From the NCBI GenBank assembly GCA_964514395.1, contig CAZEQK010000008.1, positions 1-64,000 of the forward strand: a DNA stretch of 64,000 nt. Reading direction: 5' to 3'. Below, piece after piece: positions 1 to 9,178 of the stretch; the first letter of the stretch is position 1; each line of letters opens with the position of its first letter. Below the pieces are notes generated by a model. That model saw nothing but the letters and a program-made list of their open reading frames with translations. It was not told the DNA's origin and did not search any database. This DNA is from CAZEQK01 sp964514395. GTDB taxonomy: Bacteria > Bacillota > Bacilli > Tepidibacillales > Tepidibacillaceae. A program made the position numbers and the translations under genes.

Positions 1-75
1 TGATATATGATATAAAATATTAATGACTTTGATAGGAATAGTCAATATAATTTTTTTGTGAATGGAGGCAGATAA

Positions 76-909
76 ATGATCAATAAATTAACTGACACAA
101 CAACATTAAATAATGGAGTAAAAATGCCTTGGTTTGGGTTAGGTGTTTTTAAAGCAGAAGCAGGCGAAGAAGTAGAAAACGCAGTAAAAACAGCATTACA
201 GCTAGGCTATCGAAGTATTGATACCGCAGCCTTTTACAAGAATGAAGAAGGCGTTGGTAAAGCAATAAGAGAATCAGGAGTAAAAAGAGAGGATATTTTT
301 GTCACAACAAAGGTATGGAATGAGAATCAAGGCTATGATAGTACATTAGAAGCCTTTGAAGAAAGCAGAAAAAAACTTGGGCTAGATTATATTGACTTAT
401 ATCTAGTTCATTGGCCTGTAAAGGGCAAGTATCTAGATACATGGAAAGCATTAGAAAAGCTCTATAAGGATGGTTTAGTACGAGCGATTGGTGTTAGTAA
501 TTTTAAAATACACCATCTAAAGGATATTCTGAATGAGGGGGAAATTGTTCCTACTGTTAATCAAGTGGAATATCACCCAAGACTGACTCAAAGTGAATTA
601 CACCACTTCTGTAAGGAGCATCAAATTCAATTAGAAGCATGGAGCCCTTTGATGCGTGGTGGAGAATTACTCGAGCATCCTGACATTTTAGACCTAAGCA
701 AAAAATATGGCAAAACAAGTGCACAAATTATCTTAAGATGGGATTTAGAGAAGGAAGTCGTCACGATACCAAAGTCTGTTCACGACTATAGAATTAAAGA
801 AAATGCAGATATCTTCGATTTCGAGCTTTCAGAGGAAGACATAAAGAAAATAGATGATTTAAACAAAGATCAGCGAATCGGACCAGATCCAGATCATATC
901 AATTTTTAA
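76..909 (+). CDS. Aldo/keto reductase
   Basis: NAD(P)H-dependent cytosolic TIM-barrel reductase that reduces aldehydes and dicarbonyls; relatives in Bacillus (YvgN/YtbE) act on methylglyoxal. The 277-residue length is normal. The full catalytic tetrad is visible: Asp49, Tyr54, Lys79 and His112, followed by the GVSNF motif near residue 138 and a cofactor-phosphate loop (IPKSV) near 254. The ATG has GGAGG at 64-68 with a 7-nt spacer. It is a single-gene unit ending at a strong terminator shared with the convergent asnB. The family is secure; the physiological substrate is inferred only. Confidence 0.92.
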   Translation: MINKLTDTTTLNNGVKMPWFGLGVFKAEAGEEVENAVKTALQLGYRSIDTAAFYKNEEGVGKAIRESGVKREDIFVTTKVWNENQGYDSTLEAFEESRKKLGLDYIDLYLVHWPVKGKYLDTWKALEKLYKDGLVRAIGVSNFKIHHLKDILNEGEIVPTVNQVEYHPRLTQSELHHFCKEHQIQLEAWSPLMRGGELLEHPDILDLSKKYGKTSAQIILRWDLEKEVVTIPKSVHDYRIKENADIFDFELSEEDIKKIDDLNKDQRIGPDPDHINF

Positions 910-926
910 AGATAAACTATACTTTT

Positions 927-960
927 AAAAACCCCCAACTAGATTAGCTTGGGGGTTTTG
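927..960. terminator. Bidirectional terminator between aldo/keto reductase and asnB
   Basis: Inverted repeat AAAACCCCCAA / TTGGGGGTTTT with A-rich and T-rich flanks, lying between two convergent genes, so it can serve both strands. Confidence 0.85.
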
Positions 961-968
961 TACGTCAA

Positions 969-2858
969 TTAATTTGCAACTAGGACGTTATCGATTTGAT
1001 CTGGTATCTCAGTTTTCTGGCTTTGCTCAAAATATTGGTCATGCCATAAAAGGAACATATAAATAGTCCAAATTTTACGACTGTTGTCCTTTTTACCATG
1101 GTAATGCTCATCTAATAGGCTTAACAAATTTTCTTGATGAAAATATTTTTTCGCTGCTTCAGAAGTAAAGGAAGCCTTTACCACGTTATAATACTTCTCT
1201 TCTCTTAACCAGACCCGAATTGGAACAGGAAAGCCCAACTTTTTCTTATTTGCTACAGATTCACGCAGTTTCTTTCTGGCTGCAAGTCGTAAAGCATATT
1301 TTGTATTTTCTTTATTTACGCGATATTTTAATGGTATTTTCGTTGCTATGTTTGCAACCTCTTTATCTAAAAAAGGAACTCTTAACTCTAATGAATGAGC
1401 CATACTCATTTTGTCAGCCTTGAGTAAGATATCTCCGGTTAACCACATATTTATATCTAAAAATTGCATCTTGGTTATATCATCTTTATCCTTTACTTGG
1501 TCATAAAAAGGTTTGGTTAAGTCCATTGGTGAATATGTTGGGAAATCCTTATTCAGCAATAGAGCATCTCTTTCCTTTTCATTAAAAATATAGGCATTAC
1601 CAATAAAACGTTCTTCAATGGTCTTACTAGCACGTATAAAAAAGTTTTTACCTTTAATATCAAAAGGAATCATCGAAGCTAATTTACCAAGAAATCTTCG
1701 AATCGGCATAGGTAAGATTGTGATGAGCCTTAAGCTTAATGGCTCTTTATAGATGTTATATCCGCCAAATAATTCGTCCGCTCCCTCGCCAGATAATACC
1801 ACCTTTACGTGTTCACTAGCTAACTGACTAACGAAAAATAGAGCCACTGCAGCAGGGTCAGCTAAAGGCTCGTCCATATGATATTGAACCTTAGGTAAAA
1901 CATCCCAATATTCCTTTGGAGAGATAAGCTTATGATAATTTCTAATACCTACCTCCTGAGAGAGTATCTTTGCATCATCAATCTCGTTATATTTTTCATG
2001 ATCGAATCCAACAGTAAAAGTCTTATCTCCATTAAACGATGCTGCTACATAGCTAGAATCGATTCCACTTGATAAAAAGGAACCAACCTCAACATCACTT
2101 ACCTTATGTGCTTCAATGGAATCCTGCATGATTTCTTCAATACGAGAGACATACGCCTCCAAAGCTTGCTCCTCATTATCTTGATCAAATGAAACCTGCC
2201 AATAACGCTGAGTATCCATTTTACCATCCTTAAAAATAAAATAGTGTGCAGGTGGTAATCGATAGATCCCTTTAAAAAAAGTCTCAGGTAAAGCAGAATA
2301 TTGGAAGGTAAGATAATTTTGTAATGCAGATAGGTTCATCGTTTTCTCAACATCTGGATGCTCTAATATACTTTTAATTTCTGAGCCGAAAATAAGATTA
2401 CCATTAATATTTGTATAATAAAAAGGCTTAATACCAAAAAAGTCCCTTGCTCCAATTAATGTTTTCTCTTTTTTATCCCAGATAACAAAGGCAAACATAC
2501 CTCTTAGATAATCAAATAGCTTAGTACCATATTCCTCATACCCATGTAAAATGACCTCTGAATCTGTTTTTGATTTAAAGATATGTCCTTTTTCTATTAA
2601 TTCTTCCCTAATAGACTTATAGTTATAGATTTCACCATTAAAAACTAAAACCAACTGGTTATCCTCATTATAGATGGGTTGATCACCCTCTGCTAAATCG
2701 ATAATGCTCAATCGACGAAAACCAAGAGAAGCATTTTCATCTATATGTTTACCATCACCATCAGGCCCACGATGGATAATTTTATTCATCATTTTTGATA
2801 TTGTGTCATCCATGTCAGTACTTGACATATTTCCTGTAAAACCACAAAATCCACACAT
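969..2858 (-). CDS. asnB: Asparagine synthase (glutamine-hydrolysing)
   Basis: Makes asparagine from aspartate, glutamine and ATP in the cytosol. The N-terminal class II glutaminase domain starts MCGFCG with Cys2 as nucleophile and has RGPDG near residue 30 and NGEIYNY at 74-80. The C-terminal synthetase domain carries the ATP pyrophosphatase loop SSGIDSS at 263-269. At 629 aa it is full length. The start codon follows GAGGAGTG on the minus strand. B. subtilis has three paralogues (asnB, asnH, asnO); which one this corresponds to cannot be decided, and asnO-like sporulation use is possible. No T-box is visible in the 99-bp upstream gap. Confidence 0.93.
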   Translation of the reverse strand: MCGFCGFTGNMSSTDMDDTISKMMNKIIHRGPDGDGKHIDENASLGFRRLSIIDLAEGDQPIYNEDNQLVLVFNGEIYNYKSIREELIEKGHIFKSKTDSEVILHGYEEYGTKLFDYLRGMFAFVIWDKKEKTLIGARDFFGIKPFYYTNINGNLIFGSEIKSILEHPDVEKTMNLSALQNYLTFQYSALPETFFKGIYRLPPAHYFIFKDGKMDTQRYWQVSFDQDNEEQALEAYVSRIEEIMQDSIEAHKVSDVEVGSFLSSGIDSSYVAASFNGDKTFTVGFDHEKYNEIDDAKILSQEVGIRNYHKLISPKEYWDVLPKVQYHMDEPLADPAAVALFFVSQLASEHVKVVLSGEGADELFGGYNIYKEPLSLRLITILPMPIRRFLGKLASMIPFDIKGKNFFIRASKTIEERFIGNAYIFNEKERDALLLNKDFPTYSPMDLTKPFYDQVKDKDDITKMQFLDINMWLTGDILLKADKMSMAHSLELRVPFLDKEVANIATKIPLKYRVNKENTKYALRLAARKKLRESVANKKKLGFPVPIRVWLREEKYYNVVKASFTSEAAKKYFHQENLLSLLDEHYHGKKDNSRKIWTIYMFLLWHDQYFEQSQKTEIPDQIDNVLVAN

Positions 2859-2957
2859 GTTGGTTCACTCCTCAGCTAACAATTTAAGCAATATAAATCT
2901 TTTATCCATAAATCATATCATAAATATTAGCCAATGGGCAAAGAGAAACGAATGGCC

Positions 2958-4265
2958 TCACTCAATTGGTAAGATTTCAATTAATTTTTTGTCGGAAGGA
3001 AGATAGGTAATTGCTTGTCTACCCATTTGTATCCACGCTTTTTCAAAGGCTTCTCTTGGTGCTTTTTGATTCTTCTTATTTACTAAAGGATCATTAAAAT
3101 AGATATAATTCTTATCATAGCCTGTAATTAATACACTATGCTGCTTATAGGTGATTTGAACAGGACCATATGACGTATACCAGATATTAAAATCATTGGG
3201 ACTTAGCTCTTTAAATTGGGTATTAGTAATAACCCAAACGGGAATACCATTACTGATAAAATGAAGAATATCATCAAAATTCCTACCAGTTAAATCAATG
3301 GTATTATCAGGGAGATACTGCTTCATAAGGGCATTAATTGGCTCGTGATACACACCAAGACCAGGTTTTTTTAAAGAATAGATATCTCCTACAAAACCAT
3401 AATCAGGATTACCATAATATGTACGACCATCCACCACTTGGTAAGGAGTATTTTCCTTTTTTACTTTCTTTGCAAGGGTTAGCTTATTTACATCCACCCC
3501 CGCTTGATTTAATAGCATGGTTAGACTAGCAATTTCACATCCCCTTGGTAACTCTGGATATTGCAGTACCAGTGGTACATCGAGTAAAACTTTATCCTTT
3601 AATTGATAGGAAGCTGGATTTTTTGTGGCAGGTAATGTAAAAAAGCTAGTAAAGGACTTTTTAATTTCAAAGGTAGGAAAAGTGATATGATCGATGATTA
3701 ATGATGACAGCATAAATATTAGAATTAATAGGAATACCATTAAAAAAGTGATGAATTTTCTTTTTGTAAGAAATCTCTTTTTATTGATTTTCAACAATGG
3801 CTCTTCTATTATTGTTGGTTTCACCTGTAGCTTTGTTTGGATGGAACGAATATTTGCATTCAATATATTTATGTAAGGGTGGTTCCTTCCAAAGGTTTTA
3901 ATAGCAAGGGATAGTGCTTTTCTAGTCTCTCGCAGTGCATCATTATATTTTTGAGCACGAAAATGGTTTATAATGTTGTCATTTAATTCACTAATTAAAA
4001 TGTAGTTGCTTAATTTTTTATTTCCATTACCAGTATTAACACTTCGATAGCTTTCAAACCTTTGTTTAGCAGTTTTCACAAATTCTAATGATTCATTATA
4101 TGTACGTAGACTTGGATGCCATTGACCTAGCTTTTCTTTTGCAGTCCTTAAAACACCTGTAGCTTTTATCATGGCTTCTTGATACATGCCTAAAGAGTAT
4201 AGCTTAAAAACCTCTTCGCTCAGGTTGTTTAATTCTCTCAAAATATTCATTTCAGAAGCTCTCAT
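2958..4265 (-). CDS. Membrane-anchored TPR-like protein with C39-family peptidase domain
   Basis: A 435-residue three-part protein. Residues 1-150 hold two helical repeats that look like paired TPR units (each ending in a segment like GQWHPSLR or GRNHPYIN). A single membrane segment lies at 171-191. The outer part from about 225 resembles the peptidase C39-like/YvpB family, with Cys243 in RGCEIASL, His376 in KQHSVLI and an Asp near 392 forming a plausible catalytic triad. Topology would put the repeats inside and the peptidase outside. The start follows AAGGAG. Substrate unknown; it may be a cysteine protease or an inactive relative binding cell-wall peptides. Confidence 0.75.
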   Translation of the reverse strand: MRASEMNILRELNNLSEEVFKLYSLGMYQEAMIKATGVLRTAKEKLGQWHPSLRTYNESLEFVKTAKQRFESYRSVNTGNGNKKLSNYILISELNDNIINHFRAQKYNDALRETRKALSLAIKTFGRNHPYINILNANIRSIQTKLQVKPTIIEEPLLKINKKRFLTKRKFITFLMVFLLILIFMLSSLIIDHITFPTFEIKKSFTSFFTLPATKNPASYQLKDKVLLDVPLVLQYPELPRGCEIASLTMLLNQAGVDVNKLTLAKKVKKENTPYQVVDGRTYYGNPDYGFVGDIYSLKKPGLGVYHEPINALMKQYLPDNTIDLTGRNFDDILHFISNGIPVWVITNTQFKELSPNDFNIWYTSYGPVQITYKQHSVLITGYDKNYIYFNDPLVNKKNQKAPREAFEKAWIQMGRQAITYLPSDKKLIEILPIE

Positions 4266-4459
4266 TCACTCTCTTACTCCTTCTGATGCATAGTTATTTA
4301 GAGTATATCACCAAGGCTGAGGTTAGTCGACATAATGGTTGAAATAGGGTCTAGGTAGCATTGAAAATAATCTAAAAGTACTAGCAATAGTTTTGTAAAA
4401 CAAGGAATTATTTAGAAGTTGGAGAATAGGAAAGGTAGATAATGGTCGGGAGGAAATCT

Positions 4460-5449
4460 ATGAAAGTATATAAACTAACCTTTATCGCTCTTATCGGTAT
4501 GGTATTTATCATACTTGTTGGTATGGTTGGCTTTCATATATTAGAGGGCTTATCATTTTTTGATTCCTTATGGATGACTGCGATTACGGTATTAACAGTG
4601 GGATATGGTGATTTTACCCCTAAAACCGTCGAAGGCAAAATATTTGCATTGATTATCATTCCCTTTGGTATTAGCATCGTGGCCTATGCACTTGGTACAG
4701 TCACGGCGGCGATCATTGAAGGGGAGCTATCTAAGACAGTAGGGAGGAATAGAATGGAAAGGAAAATAAATAAGCTACAAAAGCATATCATTCTTTGTGG
4801 TCTAGGAAGGGTTGGGCAACAGGTCGCCATTCAATTACAAAGGGAGAACGTACCATTAGTAGTAATTGAACAGGATGGGGATGTCCTTGAAAAAATCAAT
4901 ATGGATCTGCTCTCCATTGTAGGTGACGCAACCGAAGATAAAGTACTCTACCAAGCTGGAATTGAAAGAGCAAAGGGGATTATTTCGGCTTTGCCAGAGG
5001 ATGCAGATAATGTCATGATATCTCTAACTGCAAAGGGAATAAAACCTAATATTCAGGTGGTAGCAAGGGCAGAGAAGATAGAATCTGAGGTAAAATTACG
5101 AAGATCAGGGGCGGATAAGGTGATTAACCCATCAAGTATAGGTGGGAGAAGAATGGCGATGTCTATCTTAAAGCCTATCAGTATTGATTATGTAGATACG
5201 ATTCTTCATGCCAAGGAAGAGGAATTTAGAATTGAAGAGATTTTTTTGCAGGGTAGTGCCAGTATTATTGGCAAAAGCTTAGGAGATATGAGAATAAGGA
5301 AGAAATATGGGGTTACAATTGTAGCGATAAAAAGAGGAGATACGATTATTAGTAACCCCAAAACAAATGAAATGCTCCAAGAAAAAGATATTGTGATCGT
5401 GGTCGGTACGACGGATCAGTTAAATAAATTCGAGTTAGCTACTAAATAA
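4460..5449 (+). CDS. Two-TM potassium channel with RCK (TrkA-N/TrkA-C) domains
   Basis: MthK/YugO-like K+ channel. Two transmembrane helices (about residues 7-28 and 62-84) flank a pore loop with the selectivity filter TVGYGD at 46-51. A cytosolic Rossmann RCK domain follows (GLGRVG near 118), then a TrkA-C domain at about 245-329 that usually binds a regulatory ligand. An in-frame ATG at 4442 exists, but GGGAGG at 4448-4453 sits 6 nt before the ATG at 4460, so I chose 4460. Likely role is gated potassium flux for osmotic or membrane-potential control. Monocistronic; no promoter was assigned in the 194-bp gap upstream. Confidence 0.9.
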   Translation: MKVYKLTFIALIGMVFIILVGMVGFHILEGLSFFDSLWMTAITVLTVGYGDFTPKTVEGKIFALIIIPFGISIVAYALGTVTAAIIEGELSKTVGRNRMERKINKLQKHIILCGLGRVGQQVAIQLQRENVPLVVIEQDGDVLEKINMDLLSIVGDATEDKVLYQAGIERAKGIISALPEDADNVMISLTAKGIKPNIQVVARAEKIESEVKLRRSGADKVINPSSIGGRRMAMSILKPISIDYVDTILHAKEEEFRIEEIFLQGSASIIGKSLGDMRIRKKYGVTIVAIKRGDTIISNPKTNEMLQEKDIVIVVGTTDQLNKFELATK

Positions 5450-5638
5450 AAGTGTTTATGATGAGAAAATGATTACAATTGTTGATTGAAAATAAATACA
5501 TAGATGTGGTATCCTAAAATTAACAAGATGGTATCTGTAAGGAACCATACTTATGAATAACCCTACAATAATTTCTGCTTTGAGCCATTTGGACAGAGAC
5601 AGAAGCAAGAGTGCAGTGTTTGATTAAGGATTAATGAT

Positions 5639-5669
5639 GCCTTCTTGACTTTTGTCATGGAGGCTTTTT
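5639..5669 (+). terminator. Terminator or attenuator ahead of the pantothenate operon
   Basis: An 11-bp arm with one mismatch and one G-U pair (GCCTTCTTGAC / GTCATGGAGGC, loop TTTT) followed by TTTTTATAT. It lies 40 bp before the first gene of the pan operon and 190 bp after the K+ channel gene, so it could be an attenuator in the pan leader rather than the channel terminator. A weak promoter (TTGAAA 5486-5491, 18 nt, TATCCT 5510-5515) would start a leader of about 120 nt ending at this hairpin. Confidence 0.55.
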
Positions 5670-5710
5670 ATATGGAACCGTAGCGTTACATTTAGATTGG
5701 AGGAATGGGT

Positions 5711-6577
5711 ATGGAAATAGGATTTATAGGAGCCGGGAAAGTTGGAACGGCTATGGGGATTTATTTGGATTCTCTTGGCCTTTCTGTAAGCGGTTACTAT
5801 AGTAGGAGTATTTCTTCAGCGAATAAGGCATCCTTGTATATAAATAGCAATGTATATGATGATCTACGTCGACTTGTAGTAGCTAGCGATTTTCTAGGAA
5901 TCACAACAACAGACGATGCAATAACAGATGTTGTTCATCAACTACAACAACTTTCAGTGAACTGGAAAGAAAAAGCATTCTTTCATATGAGTGGCGTCTA
6001 TTCTTCAAAAATACTAGAACCATTAGCTAAATTAGGAGCATCCGTATTTTCATTACATCCGATGCTATCCATTAGTGATCCACCTCATTCAGCAGTAGGG
6101 TTGAAAGATGCTTTCTATACATTTGAAGGGACCGGTAATAAACGAAAAGAAGTGCTAGAACGAATAAGCGGTTGGGGAAAAAAAGTGATTGAGATTGCTC
6201 CAAAGGATAAAGTCATGTATCATACTGCAGCAACTGTTGTTTCTAATTACCTTGTAACCGTATTGGATTTAGGAATTCAAATGCTTGAAAAGATAGGATT
6301 TTCTGAAGATGCGGCAATAGAGGTCATAGAGCCCTTAGTAAGAAAAACACTAAATAATACAATCGAGCTAGGTACGGTGAAGGCACTGACGGGTCCTATT
6401 TCTAGAGGAGATATTAGAACGATTCATCAACATATAGAGAACTTGAATACAACAAATAATACGTGGTTGGGGCTATATCGTGTGCTCGGACTACAAACGG
6501 TAGAAATAGCAGAAAGAACGGGTAAGTTAAGTCAGGAGATAATCACTCAATTGAAAGGGGAATTAGAAAATGGGTAA
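5711..6577 (+). CDS. Rossmann/DUF2520 oxidoreductase, candidate ketopantoate reductase
   Basis: 288 aa. The N-terminus is a nucleotide-binding Rossmann fold (GFIGAGKVGTAMG, GxGxxG at residues 7-12); the C-terminal half is the helical DUF2520 domain with the 6-phosphogluconate-dehydrogenase-like fold (LHPMLSI, then YHTAATVVSNYLV). It is the first gene of the panBCD operon and overlaps panB by 8 nt. The pathway needs a ketopantoate reductase and no panE is visible, so I infer it fills that step, in the way PanG-type reductases do in other bacteria. Start 5711 is preferred over 5705 because GGAGG at 5699-5703 gives 7 nt spacing. Family call strong; enzyme role inferred. Confidence 0.8.
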   Translation: MEIGFIGAGKVGTAMGIYLDSLGLSVSGYYSRSISSANKASLYINSNVYDDLRRLVVASDFLGITTTDDAITDVVHQLQQLSVNWKEKAFFHMSGVYSSKILEPLAKLGASVFSLHPMLSISDPPHSAVGLKDAFYTFEGTGNKRKEVLERISGWGKKVIEIAPKDKVMYHTAATVVSNYLVTVLDLGIQMLEKIGFSEDAAIEVIEPLVRKTLNNTIELGTVKALTGPISRGDIRTIHQHIENLNTTNNTWLGLYRVLGLQTVEIAERTGKLSQEIITQLKGELENG

Positions 6578-7412
6578 AAGGATAACGACAACGTCATTTC
6601 GTAAAATGAAGCAAAGCAAGGAAAAGATTACAGTTTTGACAGCCTATGATTATCCAACCGCAAAGATAGTAGATCAAAGTGGTATGGATGCTATTTTGGT
6701 TGGTGATTCTTTAGGAATGGTCGTTCTAGGATATAAAGATACAACGCAGGTTACGATGGAGGACATAGTCCATCATACAAAAGCAGTCAGTCGGGGGACA
6801 GAAAGAGCGCTTGTGATAAGCGACATGCCTTTTTTGTCCTATCACATGGGGATAGAGAAGAGTGTTTATCATGCGGGTCGATTGATTCAAGAGGGGCAGG
6901 CACATGCGGTTAAATTAGAGGGTGGAAAGGAAATTATCCCCGATGTGAAAGCGATCATCAAAGCTGGCATTCCAGTAATGGGACATATCGGACTTACTCC
7001 TCAATCTGTTCATAAACTAGGAGGCTATTATATTCAGGGCAAAACAAAGGAGCAGGCAATGCAGCTAATAGAAGATGCAAAAGCATTAGAAGCTGCTGGA
7101 GTATTTTCTATCGTTTTAGAGCTTGTACCAAAAGAACTGGCAGAAATCATCTCATCGCAGATAGCTATTCCTACGATTGGAATAGGAGCAGGTGTAGGTT
7201 GTGATGGGCAAGTGCTTGTTGTTCATGATATGCTTGGATTATATCAAGGAAATACACCGAAATTTGTGAAAAAATATGGAGATCTTGCCCTATCAATGCA
7301 GCAAGCGATTTCAGCCTACATTAGCGAAGTAAAGCAGGGAACATTTCCTCGAGAAGAGCATAGCTTTCATACCGAACAGGCTGATTTAAAAAGCTTGTAT
7401 GGAGGGGAATAA
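6570..7412 (+). CDS. panB: 3-methyl-2-oxobutanoate hydroxymethyltransferase
   Basis: First committed step of pantothenate synthesis: transfers a hydroxymethyl group from methylenetetrahydrofolate to 2-oxoisovalerate, giving ketopantoate. 280 aa, typical length, TIM barrel. The family signatures LTAYDYPTA, LVGDSLGM (metal-binding Asp46), GHIGLTPQ and IGIGAG are all present. Translation is probably coupled to the preceding DUF2520 gene (8-nt overlap, ribosome site AAAGGGG inside it). It is followed by panC after 6 nt. Confidence 0.97.
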   Translation: MGKRITTTSFRKMKQSKEKITVLTAYDYPTAKIVDQSGMDAILVGDSLGMVVLGYKDTTQVTMEDIVHHTKAVSRGTERALVISDMPFLSYHMGIEKSVYHAGRLIQEGQAHAVKLEGGKEIIPDVKAIIKAGIPVMGHIGLTPQSVHKLGGYYIQGKTKEQAMQLIEDAKALEAAGVFSIVLELVPKELAEIISSQIAIPTIGIGAGVGCDGQVLVVHDMLGLYQGNTPKFVKKYGDLALSMQQAISAYISEVKQGTFPREEHSFHTEQADLKSLYGGE

Positions 7413-7418
7413 AAGAAA

Positions 7419-8264
7419 ATGTTACTTTTTCATAAAATAGATGAATTAAAGCAATACCTTAATAGTCAAAGAAAAGAAGGGAAAACAGTTGGGCTAGTTC
7501 CAACGATGGGATATCTACACGATGGACATCTCTCTTTGATAAAAAAAGCAAATGAAGAAAATAATATAGTCGTAGTTAGTATATTCGTTAATCCAACTCA
7601 ATTTGGTCCAAATGAGGATCTTGATAAGTATCCGCGTAACTTAGAACGAGACATCGAGCTAGTAGGAGAGGCGGGGGGAGATATCGTATTTAACCCTACT
7701 GTGGATGAGATATATCCTAATGGTTTTCAAACCTATGTTGAGGTTGAAGGCTTAACCACTACATTATGCGGTGCTTTAAGGCCCGGTCATTTTAAAGGAG
7801 TGACCACGGTAGTTTCGAAATTATTTCATATTGTAAATCCGGATAATGCCTACTTTGGTCAAAAGGACGCACAACAATCCATTGTCATTAAAAGGATGGT
7901 AAAGGATTTAAATATGGATGTGAATGTAGTGGTATGTTCGATTATTAGAGAACCAGATGGATTAGCGATGAGCTCGAGAAATGTATATTTGTCTAAGGAT
8001 GAAAGAGAACAAGCGGTTATTTTATACCAATCGCTAAGTATGGCAAGAAAGATGATTGAAAATGGTGAAAATCAGGCATTAATCATAAAGGATAATATGA
8101 CTAAGATGATTCAAGAAAAGCCTAAGGCAGCTATTGACTACATTTCTATTGTAGATGTAGAAACGTTAAAAGAGATAGAAGAGATAAATAAAGATACGTT
8201 AATCGCCTTAGCAGTTAAATTTGGAAAGACGAGATTGATTGATAATGTGATGGTGGAGGTATAA
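7419..8264 (+). CDS. panC: Pantothenate synthetase (pantoate--beta-alanine ligase)
   Basis: Condenses pantoate and beta-alanine with ATP to form pantothenate. 281 aa. The nucleotidyltransferase HxGH signature is HDGH at 34-37 within VPTMGYLHDGHLSL; other family motifs are FVNPTQF and the KMSKS-like loop region AMSSRNVYL. GGAGGGG at 7401-7407, inside the end of panB, serves as ribosome site for the ATG at 7419. Third gene of the operon; panD follows with a 4-nt gap. Confidence 0.97.
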   Translation: MLLFHKIDELKQYLNSQRKEGKTVGLVPTMGYLHDGHLSLIKKANEENNIVVVSIFVNPTQFGPNEDLDKYPRNLERDIELVGEAGGDIVFNPTVDEIYPNGFQTYVEVEGLTTTLCGALRPGHFKGVTTVVSKLFHIVNPDNAYFGQKDAQQSIVIKRMVKDLNMDVNVVVCSIIREPDGLAMSSRNVYLSKDEREQAVILYQSLSMARKMIENGENQALIIKDNMTKMIQEKPKAAIDYISIVDVETLKEIEEINKDTLIALAVKFGKTRLIDNVMVEV

Positions 8265-8268
8265 GGAA

Positions 8269-8658
8269 ATGTTGTTAGAAATGATGACAGGAAAAATTCA
8301 TAGGGCTACAGTAACTGAAGCAAATTTAAATTATGTTGGAAGTATTACAATAGATAAAACCTTAATAGATGCAGCAAGAATTTTACCTAATCAAAAGGTT
8401 CAAATAGTAAACAATAATAATGGTACTAGATTAGAAACCTATGTGATTGAAGGAGAAAAGGATAGTGGGATCATCTGTTTAAACGGTGCTGCTGCGAGGA
8501 TGGCTCAAACAGGGGATATTATTATTATTATTGGCTATGGGTTAATGGACGAAAAAGAAGCAAAAAAACATCAGCCAAATGTGGTCTTCGTAAATAATAA
8601 TAATCAAATCGTTGATTTAAGGATAGAAGTACCTAAGGAAAGAGTGCCTGCTAATTAA
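8269..8658 (+). CDS. panD: Aspartate 1-decarboxylase (pyruvoyl enzyme)
   Basis: Produces beta-alanine from aspartate for PanC. 129 aa. The self-cleavage site of the proenzyme is visible: Gly24-Ser25 in NYVGSITID, Ser25 becoming the pyruvoyl group of the alpha chain. The conserved NGAAARM segment is present near residue 73. Its presence completes beta-alanine supply within the operon. The ATG follows GGAGG at 8255-8259. The operon ends at the hairpin just downstream. Confidence 0.97.
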   Translation: MLLEMMTGKIHRATVTEANLNYVGSITIDKTLIDAARILPNQKVQIVNNNNGTRLETYVIEGEKDSGIICLNGAAARMAQTGDIIIIIGYGLMDEKEAKKHQPNVVFVNNNNQIVDLRIEVPKERVPAN

Positions 8659-8672
8659 AGGTGAAAAGGAAT

Positions 8673-8712
8673 AAAAGCAAAGGGGAGCATATCACTTTAT
8701 CCCTTTGCTTTT
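8673..8712. terminator. Terminator shared by panD and convergent gerQ
   Basis: Perfect 12-bp arms AAAAGCAAAGGG / CCCTTTGCTTTT, 16-nt loop, T-rich on the plus strand and A-rich on the minus, between convergent units. Confidence 0.85.
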
Positions 8713-8716
8713 ATTT

Positions 8717-9163
8717 TTATCTTCTAGGTGGTTGATAATTTAATGGCTCGTCAAAGGTAATGTAATCAAGATTAATCATTAATAATAAATATCTTTTTCC
8801 AGTAGCTGGATCGCTAATGATAATATGATCTCTACCTGCTGCCTCTAGTTTTCCTTTGTAAATCATTGCATTCCAATCCTTATTATTTTCATAAGTCATA
8901 TAAATCGTTGCAATTTTTCCTAGATTTAAACGTAAAATATTTTCAATATAGGATTGTTCAGCAGGCAAAAGTCCAGGAACATCAATACCAGGTTTCCCAG
9001 GTGAAGGGATTGTTGGTGGTTGTTGGGGCTGCATTGGCTGCATTGGATACATCGGATACATCGGCTCACTAGGATACATGGGCTGTTGTGGATAATACTC
9101 ATAATCAGATAGTGGAGTATTATCATAATATTCATCCATATACGGATATTTTTTATTGGTCAA
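8717..9163 (-). CDS. gerQ: Spore coat protein GerQ
   Basis: Coat protein that recruits the cortex hydrolase CwlJ and is cross-linked by transglutaminase in Bacillus spores. 148 aa: residues 1-58 are low-complexity, rich in Tyr, Pro, Met and Gln (short MYP/MQP repeats); from about 63 comes the conserved domain (VPGLLPAEQSYIENILRLN, AAGRDHIIISDP, INLDYITFDEP). Start is TTG at 9163 with AGGGAG 9-11 nt upstream; no in-frame ATG fits. Downstream of cwlJ with a 15-bp gap, as the functional partnership predicts. Expected control by mother-cell sigma E. Confidence 0.93.
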   Translation of the reverse strand: MTNKKYPYMDEYYDNTPLSDYEYYPQQPMYPSEPMYPMYPMQPMQPQQPPTIPSPGKPGIDVPGLLPAEQSYIENILRLNLGKIATIYMTYENNKDWNAMIYKGKLEAAGRDHIIISDPATGKRYLLLMINLDYITFDEPLNYQPPRR

Positions 9164-9178
9164 GCATATTCACTCCCT

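Noticed and set aside
2704..3006. 100-codon plus-strand frame across asnB and the C39 gene
   Set aside because: Shadow of two well-supported minus-strand genes, with no family match.
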